NCBI GenBank assembly: GCA_003993805.1
Contig: RSEF01000026.1
Coordinates: forward strand, 4,117,068-4,181,067
DNA length: 64,000 nt
Source: Himantopus leucocephalus
Lineage: Eukaryota > Chordata > Aves > Charadriiformes > Recurvirostridae
Reading direction: 5' to 3'
Shown one piece after another: positions 1-11,235 of this stretch; within the stretch, counting starts at the first letter, position 1; the number at the start of each line of letters is the position of its first letter. Both the position numbers and the translations under genes were made by a program. The notes under the pieces are model-generated. The model ran no database searches. It was given only the letters and a program-made list of their open reading frames with translations, and was not told where the DNA came from.

Positions 1-1721
1 TCAGTTGTGCAGGGTTTGAGATACATTTCCAGCCGGGTATAGCCAGCAGGTGGAACAAGGACACGGTCTCTCAGATCAGTACTTTTCAGAGCTGTAGTTT
101 AGATAATGTATTAAAACTACCCGAAACATTATTTCCCATTCCCTGTCGAGATCAATATCCAGTGGAGCTCTAAGACCCAAGGCAGTTTCATCGCCCGCTT
201 TCCTCCTTGCTTCATTGCCACGCAGAGGTGCAACGCTCATCCTCATCCCCTGTCCCACCTCCTCCCTCGACGTTTCCGCGTATTGCGAGTGACCTGTAGC
301 ACCCACATGATCAACATAAACTGGAAGGCAAGGTTGCAGTTCTGACCCTAAGAGTTTGTAAACCAAATGATCTGCAAACAGTGGTCACCAGAGCACAGAA
401 ATAGAGCTCCAATAGGTAACTTTAATGGCCCAACTATGCCCTTCCCCCAGGGCTGCACATCTCCCGAGTACAGACGCGCTCGTGCGACCCTGGGAATCAG
501 GTGTATAGAAAGACACATGAATTACAGTATTTTCCATATGGCACTATTTGCAATATCCCATATACTCAGAATGAGAAAGTGCATAAGTGCTAAAAATAGG
601 ATTAGCTCGCAAGCACTAAGGCTGTGTTCACTCAAACCACTCTCCTCTCCGCACCTCAGGATGCGCGCCCTGCTCAGCTCCGCAGAAGTAATCAAAATGG
701 TACCTTGCAGCCGTCAAAAGATCTGAGAGTACAGCAAGTTTTGACTTTTGAAGTTTGTGCATCCAGCCATGGAAAGAAATAGGTGATTGCATCTGGCATG
801 AAAGTGATAGATTTTCTTAGGAAGACTTCAACCTGAAGCACCAGGATACAGGCAATTGATAAAAGCAGTCTGCTTTCACTTTGTTTCGTCTCTTCCTCCC
901 CTCACTGCAGCTTGAGACCAGACCCATGACTAAGACGTGAGGCGCTTAAATTTCACTGCCATTGACACACGCTTGATATGTCATTTGGGCTTTACCTATT
1001 GCAGGGTAGGATCTTAAAAGAGCATACTTTATTATATCACAATAAGAGGCAGTGTGGTCAAAATAGCAACTGCCAATTTGCAGGACAGTGTGGGTTCCAA
1101 TCTGTCTGTTATTTATGTTATAATGGAAATGGGATGGAAGAAATGACAAATACGCGTAGCAGATATGATGAGCATCCAGACGGAAAGGCATTATTAGCAA
1201 ACATTCATTTAGCAGAGGCAACTACTGCTGCTACAGCCTGGGTAGTGTATTGGACAGAACACGAGCTTGGAACAGGAATACCTCAAATGAACATGCAGAG
1301 AAGAAAAATGATGAAGGAAAATATCACTGGCGCGGCTGCATATGGCAGTGAGTGCCGTGCCAGGACTGGGATTCCTTCATCCACCAAAATGAGCCGAGTT
1401 CTGCAGCCAAACATCGCGATTAACTCTTTGACTGTCCCTCTGGGATCCGAGGAGAACTAGGAAAATGCGACTTCAGACCTTGCCTGAGGTAGTGCACCAC
1501 TGCAACCCAAGTGTGCCCGGCCAGATGCAGACAGCTGTGCACGTATCCTGCACCGCCCGGCCCAGATGAGAAGGGAGCGGAGGGAACGGGCTCCGAGCCC
1601 AGGGCTGGGTTTCTCGCTGGCACAGCCTGTGGCTGACACAGACAGGTTTATTTCTGATGCCTCTCCCATCTTGTTCCCACAACACACACACTGCTCTTTA
1701 GTCTATAATGAAAACATACAC

Positions 1722-1731
1722 GGGGGGGGGG
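1722..1731. repeat. Poly-G homopolymer (10 bases)
   Basis: Ten consecutive G on the plus strand, preceded by a CA-rich stretch. A run of this kind is prone to length error in sequencing, so open frames crossing it (for example 1566-1874 and 1708-2085) are unreliable. Confidence 0.85.
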
Positions 1732-2574
1732 AAGACCCCAACCAACCAACACAGCCAGCATCTTCCTGCCTTCCCCACGGAGGGAATTTATCGTTGTCCC
1801 ACACGCACTGCCAACTCTCACTCCTCGATGCCGATTCCCACAAACCCCACACTAAAACCAAAGCCCTTTACTGACCCACCAGGAAGCAGAGCCGGGGTCT
1901 GCGGGCGATGTGTGTGCGGCACAGTGCTGCGGTGTTCCTCAGTGACTTTGCTTTGGCCTCTTTGGAGCGTCCACAGCCCTTCGCAGCCCCGTTCTCGGTG
2001 CTCTGCCCCAGCCACACGCGCCCCCGCAGCAGGTTTGCTGTTATCCACAAGAACAACACTTGTAACAGGACTCTGGAAATCCTAGCCAGAGAGCCAGAAT
2101 GTTTTAAACTTGTCATGTTCTAAAGCTTCATTTATGTCAAAAAATCTAATTTAGTACAGGGTTTCCAGACGCTGGTGACAAGGCTCACTCTTCTCTAGGG
2201 GAAAACGCCGATGTAGAAAAGCATCTCCTGAACTTTCAGCGAGCTCCCTGACTGAGGGTCCCCTTCCAGGGAACGTCCGTCCCCAGGGGTTTGCAGAGCC
2301 ATCACCATGACAGGGTTTTGACCTCCACAGAAATCTTGGAGTCTGCCTCTAACACAAGTGGTAATAAAATAAAACTTAACCTTTTCCTTAGGAAAAGCCA
2401 AGAGGGCCCTTCTCGGAGCACACACTGCTCTTGGTAGGCACTGGCTCTACCTTTCTCTTTTTTCTAAAATTAAAAGTGAAGCTGGAACAATGGGGACCCA
2501 ACGCTTAACTCTTCCAGCTCCCTTTCACGACTCGGATCACATGCAATGCTTTGCCGAGGAAGCACTAGAAGAGA

Positions 2575-2588
2575 CCACCACCACCACC
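2575..2588. repeat. Short (CCA)n microsatellite
   Basis: About four to five CCA units inside a GC-rich segment. It is short, with no sign of a coding function. Confidence 0.7.
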
Positions 2589-2755
2589 TCGGCATCCCTG
2601 TCCCGCCCCTCCTGCCCTCGGCCCCACGGCCACCGCCGTGCACACAAAGCCTGCACCCACAGGTCCGATGCTGAATCCCGGTACGACCGGCCGCCCTTCA
2701 TTTACATTCCTTCTGTCAAAGTGATGGTGACATTAACAAGCGTACTCAGAGGGGG

Positions 2756-3080
2756 GCTTTGTGCCAATTAACAATTTCTCGTTAGCTTAATTAGGGGACA
2801 CATGTTTTTAATCACAGCTAAGAATGTGGAGTGATTGAAGAATTGATTCGGAGCTTTTGAAAGCATCACTGTCAGTGCACGGAATTTAATTCGGCAGATG
2901 TGGTTAAAGAAAGAGAGCAAGGGCCTTACAGGACTTCGGCTAAATGAGCTTAATAGCAGACTGAGACACAAGGAGCTGCAGTTACACGGACAGTATTTCC
3001 CTATCACCACCCATGTCAGTCTACTATGAATTTTCAAGACATTGAGAAATATGTATAAAAACACCACCACCACCAGTTTA
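2756..3080. promoter_or_regulatory. AT-rich block, candidate conserved non-coding element
   Basis: A roughly 320 bp block that differs from its GC-richer left flank. It contains TTAATTAG at 2787-2794, further TAAT cores, and ends in a (CAC)n run at 3062-3075. There is no long open frame on the plus strand. Sequence this rich in homeodomain-type cores and poor in CpG is typical of developmental enhancers in vertebrates, but conservation cannot be seen from one genome. Low confidence; the alternative is ordinary AT-rich intergenic DNA. Confidence 0.25.
3062..3075. repeat. Short (CAC)n microsatellite
   Basis: Nearly five CAC units next to a TATAAAA-containing sequence. It is simple sequence only. 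Confidence 0.7.
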
Positions 3081-5295
3081 ATTCTTGGACTGGCATCTGT
3101 CATTTCGCTGTACAGCTATGTGCTGTCTGCTAAGTGCTATGCCTTCTCTGCGCAGGACGTACTCCCTCCCAGTCTTCTCCTCCATGATTATCTTCCCCAA
3201 AGATGAAGGAATTACAGTAACCTGGTTGTTTTATCTCAGACATTTCAGTTCCATTCAAAAGTCTTCTCCTAGACGCTTAAATGCAAGTGACAAATAACTC
3301 TGGGACATCACTCGACCAGAGAAGGTCTCAACATCATCCAGAGCATGCGAGATATTCCTCCCGTGAGGCTCTGATCAGGCTTACCACTGACACAGAGCCA
3401 TCTGCAAGAAGAAATCATTGCAAACCAGATGAGATGATACAGCTTTAGTCACAAAGTCAGTCAGTCAGTCCATGTCTCCTTGCAGAGTTCAGCCTTTCTA
3501 TTACTATATAACAGGTAACTGAGATGCCAAATTTGAGTTCCTAGATACCATAACTTCCTTCTGCCCAATGGCTTCACCCCCGATATAATCCTTTTTGCTT
3601 ATTAAGGAAGACCTATATTGCTTTAGAAATGATCATCTGAACACTGACCAGGCCAGTGCCATCTCCCTGGCATGAAGTTCAGACCACCTCAGACCTCCTT
3701 TCGTGTCAATATTCCACACTGTCTCCTCCTAAGTTAACCCCGGCAGTTCTCAAGGAGAGGAGAGCAAGTCAAAGGGGTTTTGAAGCCGACCCTGTTAAAA
3801 GTCTCTGTCACTAAACACTTGAGCCAGAGTTGGTGTCAATGCAGATCAGAGCTGTGACACCCAGACCAGATGTTTTGGAAAAGTAACTGTGGCTTCACTT
3901 GCTTGTTCATGGGGTAAGGCACTGTGTCACAGCGGGAGATGGAGAAACAGACACCTATCAGAAAGGATTCACTGCGAAAACTGAAGATGTAATATTCTTG
4001 CTGTGGGAAGCAAATGCAAATATCGGCATCTCTCTGCCTCTCCATCTTCCCGACCGGCCGTTGTCGTTCCCCTGTTCATTGTAACTCTAGCTTTCACTTA
4101 ATAGTGTTACTTAACATATCCCTTTTGTCATCTTATTCTAACCTTGCCTTTGAATTATTGGAACATAACATACTGTAGCATTTGCACAATACAAGAAATG
4201 ATGACATTTACCAACAATAGTCTATATAGGAATAAAAGCCCCAAGGTCTTTGATAGCAGTAACAGTATTTATGCAAGTGCTAAAATGAGTGGTTTCAAGC
4301 AACAAAAACATATGAATGGAACAATTCACAGTGTGGGCTTGACAAAAAGAGGTTACCTCTAATGCAGCTGGGTCAGCAGATCTGAACTTCTTTCTACACC
4401 ACCTCCAGAGACCATGAGTCTGTAACCAGAAGCCACCTTTTTTATCCAGTCTTCTTCAGACCACATCACTTCCTTCTCTACAGAGAAGCAGATTAAACAG
4501 CTACCCAACTTTAAATACACCTGAAAACTAATTATACTGCAGACTTCCATTGCCCTGACCTTGTGTTGCCATTTACACTCACCATTATAACCGGGTACCA
4601 TTTTACATGTACACTTTAAATGACTGTACAGAGTTTTAGGTGACAGATTTTCAAGGACTGCAGCTTTGATGGATACCCGCGCTGCCCCACGCCGCAGCCA
4701 CTGAGTCAGGTCTGCTGTTCTAATGCACCCTCAGTCTGCATCCACAAGCCCATTCCTCTTTTAGGAAACAGAGCTGAGCAGCTCTGTTCCAGAGGATGTC
4801 TTGTCTACTGCTTTCATCCATCACACTTTGGAGAGTCACAAGTTCTAATTTCTTTCACATCAGCCACCTCCAAGGAATTTCCTTACCAGGTTGGAGGCAC
4901 AGTGCGGGTATTGCAACAACAAATTCTGGTTGATTCCAAACCATCTCAGAGCTGTTTGTCACACGCTTACACTGACCTCGTTAAAGCTTTGTTGTCTTAA
5001 CAAATTTGGAATATGTCATCTAAAATGAGAACAAGTTCACTGTTTACTAAACATGCGTGTAGATATCTTGTTTCTTCCCTTGATCTGTTTTTTTTAATGT
5101 ATTCTCCTTTTCCCCACCCAAATATAATAAATATTATGGAAAGGTTAAGGTCAGAAATAGATGGATTCTCTGAGCTAGTAGACTGGAAATATTCAACGAA
5201 TGAAATCAGCAGAACTGAAGCCAGCTCTAATAGCTTTCATCTGTTATGTTTGCCTTCTTTCACTAATCTAATGCCCACATTTTCGTAGGACAGGA
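3081..5295. other. Non-coding stretch, no gene seen
   Basis: No supported gene. It contains an AGTC tetranucleotide run at 3455-3470 and one perfect POU octamer (ATGCAAAT) at 4014-4021. Open frames are all below 95 codons and have no recognisable domain. The segment around 4980-5200 is AT-rich without a distinctive motif cluster. Confidence 0.7.
3455..3470. repeat. Short (AGTC)4 microsatellite
   Basis: Four perfect tandem copies of AGTC. Confidence 0.85.
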
Positions 5296-7430
5296 GTTAA
5301 ACATAACTTTTTTTTCTCCCCAGATTTATGAGCACTATGTAGCAAATCGGGCAGATCACTCATGCAAACAGTAGCTTTCCAATTCTCAGAAACATTCATC
5401 TTGAATAAAAATTGTATGTGGGATTTTTTAGAAATGTCGCAGCCCCTGTGTAAGCGTAGCTATTGATTTCACTTTTAGAGTAGCAATTATAAGATATATA
5501 CGAGACGTCAATGTTGTTGTTAATGAAACTTATCTTTCCCTACTCAGTATTCTGCTTATTTTCTTAGATATAGAACTGGAGGGAAGTTAAAAATCATGCT
5601 GCAGTATGAGTTAGTGATACATTACAAAAGATAATCATATTTTACAAAGCATCATTCATCCTGCGAGATCCCAAACTGCTTGTGAAATATTTGCATAGGC
5701 ACACATTTTCTAAAACAGCAGCAGAAAATAGACATTACGAAGATCTGCCTTTTCAACTTCCACACAAAATTCAGGAGCAACAGGTTTGTAGGAGTCAAGT
5801 CAGCGTGTGGAGCTGTACCAGTACAGAGCTCTGCCGTGGGAGCTCCCGGCACTGCGCAGCATTGCAAAGGATATGCTCAGATTACATACATGAGGAGGAA
5901 TCCCTGATTTTAATGGGAAGTGTAACATTGGATGGACCTTATATATTTTCTTACCTCCAAAGATGAAGGGTTAGGCTGTCCTACTAAGACCTAATCTGTA
6001 TTGCCAGCAGAATTACATTTATCACATCTGTTGATTCATCCAGCTGGTTTTGGATGTCATGCTCTTTCCTCCTTCCTATTTCTATTTATCTCTCTATAGA
6101 TAACTTTTCAAAGTCAAATTGATGCTCTATTACAGAAGACAATTGCATTTTATACAACATCATGATTTCTGAACATCTTTGTCACCCACACAACAATTCC
6201 AGTGCTCTACCAATATTAACGGATACCTCCCTGAGGCAACGCTGAAACAGCCCAGAGAACTTTCTGATGAGGGCAAAGCCGTTTATGGGGTGATCCATCA
6301 GGGCAGTGGCCTGAGACCCCCACGTGTGACAGGCTGCAGCAGCAGCTGTGCAGGGCCAACAGCACATGGCTGGAAGGGAACACACTCACATGCTCCGCTT
6401 TTCCTTTTTGCCATGAGGAGCCCTGTGGGAAGCATGCACATGGCATTCAGCCCTTCTGTGCCACCAGGAGACACAACACCCCTCCAAGTTGTTTCAGATT
6501 CCACACTATCACATTTTATAGAGACATTTGACTTTGGCCTCGAGTAAAAGCTGTATCTCAATCGCCTTCTCCAACACCAACAAAAACACCAGGGAAGGTT
6601 AAAGAAACAGAATTACATACCTTCTGTAGCAATCCTGTTGAAGTAAACAGAAGACCTTCATTCACAGCCACCGAGTACACGGTCAGCCCTTGAAGGCTCC
6701 ATCCCAGGACGGTTGTTGCTGGCTGGCACACGTGCAGAACACACAAGGTTTCAAGCCAGCTCACTCACACACCCAGCTCTTCCCCATCACCTTTCAGAGC
6801 CCTCTGCTACTTTAGGATGTGTCCTGCGAGGAGACCTCTCCCTGAGCTGCCTTACTCAGCAGAAAGACAAATACTCACACACACAAAGAGCAACATCCCA
6901 CCAGCACCACCCACAAAGCCCCAACTCCCTGACTTCACAGCTCAACCGCAGCAATTTTGGACACACCTGCAGGCACAACTCAACAGCAATTACCACACAG
7001 GTTCCATAAATTATAATGATTAATTGATAACAGTAACTTTAAGCACCTGCAGTTTTGAAAAATAAACAAACAGTCAATTAGAGAAGCTTACAACTCACAC
7101 CTGAGTCACTGCTCCCCTGCTTTTTTTTCTTCCCTTTTTCTTTGGTAATAAACGTGTGATGTTCAGCAGAACTGATATTCAGGCACTGCTTCGAATGATG
7201 TTGTCATTATCAGTGTTCAATTCAGAGGACGAGGCCAAGAAGTCAATGGCCAAACTAGTCTATAAAAGCAGGTCAAGGAGAAACAATGCACTGGGGAAAA
7301 TTAGAGAAAATTATCTATTAACGTGGGGCTTGAATGTCAGCTGAGTCTTCTGGGCAATACAAGCAACAACAATGACCAGTGGGCTACGAGGCTTAGGTGC
7401 TTGGAATGGGGCTGAAACTCACTGGAAAAT
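5296..7430. other. Non-coding stretch with one weak splice-acceptor-like site
   Basis: No supported gene. A strong polypyrimidine tract followed by CCCAG ends at 5323, and an AATAAA hexamer lies at 5404-5409; this is discussed as a lead only. A perfect POU octamer on the minus strand (ATTTGCAT on plus) is at 5689-5696. The plus-strand open frame at 6179-6547 (122 codons) overlaps three minus-strand frames of similar length and has no domain. CA-rich simple sequence lies around 6770-6980. Confidence 0.65.
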
Positions 7431-7770
7431 GGAGAGCTTTTAAAAACACCGAAATATAATAATTTTAATAAAGACTAAAAATAGTTTAAATATTTATAGA
7501 ATATAAAATAATTACAGCAAAGATTAAGAAAAAGAGGGGAAATTGTTAAACAAATAAAATGACTATAAACAAACACATTTCTCAAAGAAATAAAAGGATT
7601 ATGGCAAAGCTTGCCTGTGAAAATTGATAAAAAGCCTTATTCTTAATTTCCTCTCCATCCATTAAGAGCTAGCCATGTGGAGAAATTATTAGTAGCTGTA
7701 ATATTTCAACCTGTATTTTTAATCAGTCATTCAAATTAATGCAAAGCAGATGGAATGGACCATATTTTCC
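7431..7770. promoter_or_regulatory. AT-rich block, candidate regulatory element
   Basis: About 340 bp that is strikingly AT-rich compared with both flanks, with many short TAAT and AATAAA-like words and essentially no CpG. There is no open frame of note. The composition fits either a conserved AT-rich enhancer or neutral AT-rich DNA; the sequence alone cannot decide. Confidence 0.2.
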
Positions 7771-9623
7771 TAAATCACACACATTAAAATATGTAATTGA
7801 AGTTTTTGAGCTTGGAAACTAAAATGTACTGCAGCCACAGTTCCAAGTCCCACATTATCTGCGCTGACCTACCGAATCAAGGGCAGGTACCGCCGATTCA
7901 CGACACGTCTGGAGCATCTCCTGTGCCACGCTGCGGACAAGCCCTGTTTGGTGAGTCCTCATTTGGAAGTGATATGTAGAAAACGGGACTATTAAAAGTG
8001 CGGTCCATGTTTTTTTCCCCCAAAACAAGGACTAGTCGATCTATTCTATTTTTGGCAGATATTTGTCTAACTGCTTATTAAAAATCACGAGTGGTAGTTC
8101 AAATGCAGACTCGAGACTGGTTGGATATGGGGCACATCTGCCGCTCTCATGCGACCACGTTGGAGCGGAGCCATCGGTCCTTCTCTGGTCCATGATGGGT
8201 CCTGTCTCCCGTCCACAGCTCCTGTGGTCCTACACCCTCCCATTAGCCCCAGTGGGCGTGCAGTCCCGGCTCGTGCACCATCCCCGTGCAAGGCGGGGGG
8301 TTCCTCCCGGGGCGCCTGCGAGGCTGCAGCAGCACCCGGGGAAAACGCAAGAGCATATGCACCACCAGGACAAACACGTCTCCCTCTCGCAGAGATGGTC
8401 TGGCAAGAGCTCACATAAAGGCGTGAAGAAAGTTGCTGCCAGGATGTAAGAAAAGAGGGGAGAAGACAGCTGGCCCCTGAGCACAAAGCACGATCTTTCC
8501 CACAAGCAGCAAGGCCAACAAAGCCTCTCCTCCCCCCAGCGCCCCGTCTGCTCCTTCCCCATTCAGGGGAACCGGCAGCCTCACCGAAAGACTAACGAAG
8601 GTTTATGCAAACTGCTACTGACATGTGGAGACCAATTAAGCATATGTGCATCCACCTCTGCAAAATACGAGCATGGTAAGCTGTGTGACAAGGCTCCCTC
8701 TTCGGAAGGGGCGATTCTAGGACATCCTCCAGCGAAGCGCGTCTCGATTAGGACGTGGTTGGTCGTGCAAAAACCCCCGCTGTGCCAGCAGGGCCGTGCG
8801 AACACCAGCGGCGCTCACCGAGTTCTGCCTCCTTTCCTCTACACGGAGCGGTTAGAAAATGATGCTGCATGTTAGCCTGGTACGTAGGATCCACGTGTAA
8901 AATAGACAACTCAATGGCCGTTACTGTTATGCGATCCGGGAGAGGCATGCAAACTCGCCACCGTTCATCTGCAGCAGTTGATCCGAGTATTTTATTTGGC
9001 AGCTTTGGACTAAGGGAAGGGGAAGTTATTCTTTCGTATATTTCCAAACTCTTTAATGATCAGAAACTCCAAATTTCTGTTCCACTTCAGATGTTAATGG
9101 GTTTGCTTTCTGATTTGCAGAAATTGCCATGTTTATACACTAAAATGGTAAGCACCGCGTGATGATAGATGAAGATGTGCACTGTGAAAAAATGAACTGA
9201 GATGGGAAGGCTGGCTTGGAAAAAAAAAAAAAAAGTTTGAAGGAAAAAATGAAGTCTCCAGTGAAAACCTGAATTAAACATGCCACAATATTTCCTGCTA
9301 TTTCTATCAGAAACCCCAGATAGAGTCCCTCTGTGTAAAGGGGTTCAAAATTCACTGGAGATCGCATTGAAAGGAAAACCTTCTCAGTGAAGACAGGTGT
9401 GTTTTTCACTACAGTGTTGCTCTTTAAGTTAGAACTTAGCAGTTAATTAATGTTTTCTAAATCGATGTAAATATATCCACGTTAATCTTACGCCACTTAT
9501 TTCAGTATTCTTTTCAGAGGAGTAACTGCTCTTCTCCTGTTTCAAATCAAATACCAATTCTCTTCCCTATTGGGGTGGGTTGGATTTTATTGTTCCTAGC
9601 CCTGCTTTATTAACCTCTGCAAA
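7771..9623. other. Non-coding stretch with CpG-denser middle
   Basis: No supported gene. The segment at about 8150-8350 is GC- and CpG-richer than its surroundings and yields several overlapping frames on both strands (up to 133 codons, minus strand 8085-8486), a pattern produced by low stop-codon density rather than by a gene. A 15-base poly-A lies at 9220-9234. A 27-base splice-site-bounded segment at 9121-9147 is treated as a lead only. Confidence 0.65.
9220..9234. repeat. Poly-A homopolymer (15 bases)
   Basis: An uninterrupted run of 15 A. No retroposed body is recognisable upstream and no flanking direct repeat was found, so it is recorded as simple sequence rather than a retroposon tail. 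Confidence 0.85.
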
Positions 9624-9970
9624 CGGAAGAGCTTTCCCTCGGCAGCTCCCTGCGCTCCTTGCCACAGCGGGCAGAACCCCCCAACAGCAGCGCCGCCGTC
9701 CCCGGGTCCGGCTCCTCCGGGAGTCACCTTCCCTCGGGGCTGCAAACCTTGGGCGTGATTTCAAAATATTCTCCTCCTGGCAAAATACAATATTCCTTCC
9801 AGGTGAGTCTGGGGAGGTAGGCAGGCAGCGCCGCGTGGCTCTCCGGACTTGCAAAGGGCCGCGCTGAAGGCTGTGACGGGAATGGTTTGGTCAGTTTGGA
9901 ACAGCCCCCGAGACAAACCCCCCCGTTAATCCCGCAACCGCAGACTCCAGCCAGCGACGAGCAAGTCCCC
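9624..9970. promoter_or_regulatory. CpG-dense patch
   Basis: GC-rich sequence with frequent CpG, clearest at about 9660-9740 and 9825-9970, interrupted by an AT-rich segment around 9755-9800. A full-consensus 5' splice-donor word (CAG then GTGAGT) lies with its GT at 9803-9804. The patch supports overlapping open frames on both strands (95 codons each), which is expected from composition. It could be a small unmethylated promoter-like element, but no core-promoter motif or first exon can be shown. Confidence 0.3.
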
Positions 9971-10834
9971 TCTGCCAGCATAAATCCGCGGGCACGAAGC
10001 CAGTGGAGCTGCGATAGCGTACACTGACTGCGAATCTGGTCTGCTGTTTCCAAATAAATAAAAAAACCCCACCGACAGAAGGTTGGCTACGTGCGTACAC
10101 GGAGAGGGAGGCTTCAAACAGATAAATCTGGAGGAAAGCGCAAGGTCTGCAGGGGTTTTTGATGGATTACGTTGCATGTTTGAACATAATACACATTAAG
10201 GCTGGAGACACTGATGCTTTGAATGGTGTGAAATTCCATCTAACGTGGGTTGTTTGCCTGACACAAGCATGTTTAGCACGAGATGGAACAAAGGCAAGAA
10301 AATCACAGCAGAGTTTTTGAGTGATGCTTGAAAAATTGTTTGCTCTTCCTCCCCCCACCACTTTAAAAATGCTACTTTTTTCCTCCAGCCCCGTACCTCT
10401 CCCCCCTTTTCTGGTAATGGCTTAGTAAATAATTCAGAGAAAAAACAAGAACCAGAACTGAGCGTAATAAAAATGATGTCTCTATCTGCTGTTGAGGCGC
10501 ATCGTGCCACTTAAGTAAGACAGATGGGAGGATATGCCGTACTTTGCTTAGTAAACTGCATTGAGAGAAACTGAATAAGCCTGAAATTAGAGCAGAGGGT
10601 GAGATGGGGGTGGATGTACTGGTACAGTGTTGCCTGACAAAGACGCAGGGAAAAGTAATTTACTCTGAAATGACAGTTTGAAGGGGGAAGAAAAATAAAC
10701 ACACAGGAGGGAGCTTAGACTCATTAGCAGCCCAGCCTCAGTATTTCATCATTAATAATAATAAAGAACCCAGCTGAACCAGTGACTCACAATAACACTC
10801 AAGTCTCCAGGTCTCCATTTTTAGTTAACACATA
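9971..10834. other. Non-coding stretch, no gene seen
   Basis: Mixed sequence between two CpG-dense patches. Open frames are at most 104 codons (minus strand 10196-10510) and show no domain. A short ATA run (about 10754-10764) is present. Nothing else stands out. Confidence 0.7.
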
Positions 10835-11235
10835 ACGACCGGCAGTGCAGCGGGAACGCCGAGTGTGGAACGGGGCAGGGACGGGGTGGGCTGCTGCCTC
10901 CGGAGCTGCGGGGGGCACGGGTGGGCTCTTCGGGGAGCGGCGCTGATGTACGCCTGGCCGAGGTGGAGGCAGCCGGGGCTGAGCATCCCTCCCGCCGCAG
11001 CGTGCCCCGCGCGCGCGGAGAGCCAGCCCAGCTACGGCAGCAGCGCTGGCGGGGGCTCCAGCGCTCAGGCCACTTCCACTCGGCTTTACGATATTCCCCT
11101 TCATGGGAATGAGATCCTCTGCCTCCGGGAAACAGGTTGGAGCGGAGACAAAGGGACATCGCGGCGGTGGCTTGTGCATCGTGCTCAGAGGCAGGGGACA
11201 GCAACACCGCTGGAGCCTCAACCGAGACGTGAGCA
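10835..11235. promoter_or_regulatory. CpG-island-like segment
   Basis: About 400 bp of high GC, with roughly 30 CpG dinucleotides counted by eye in the first 265 bp, close to the number expected from base composition (no CpG depletion). This includes a GCGCGCG-type core near 11010. It is the best CpG-island candidate in the window. Unmethylated CpG islands normally mark promoters or Polycomb-regulated elements. No TATA box or coding first exon is recognisable. Frames on both strands stay open for 127-140 codons, a known artefact of GC-rich DNA. It could serve a non-coding RNA, a distal 'orphan' island, or an alternative promoter of a gene outside the window. Confidence 0.5.

Larger units (their letters stand above)
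1..2755. other. Non-coding stretch, no gene seen
   Basis: Mixed-composition sequence with no supported gene. The longest open frame runs on the plus strand at 978-1460 (160 codons). It has no recognisable domain, is overlapped by an open frame on the opposite strand and lacks any convincing promoter or splice context, so I treat it as chance. The stretch holds a ten-base G run at 1722-1731 and a short ACC/CCA trinucleotide run at about 2575-2588. Moderately GC-rich sequence lies around 1880-2040 and 2590-2690. Confidence 0.7.

Noticed and set aside
978..1460. 160-codon plus-strand open frame
   Set aside because: No domain, overlapped on the opposite strand, and not bounded by convincing gene signals.
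3455..3470. Short tandem repeats considered as CRISPR-like arrays (also 15378 and 30189)
   Set aside because: Units are contiguous without unique spacers and the genome is eukaryotic.
9220..9234. Poly-A run as the tail of a processed pseudogene or SINE
   Set aside because: No recognisable body upstream and no flanking direct repeat.
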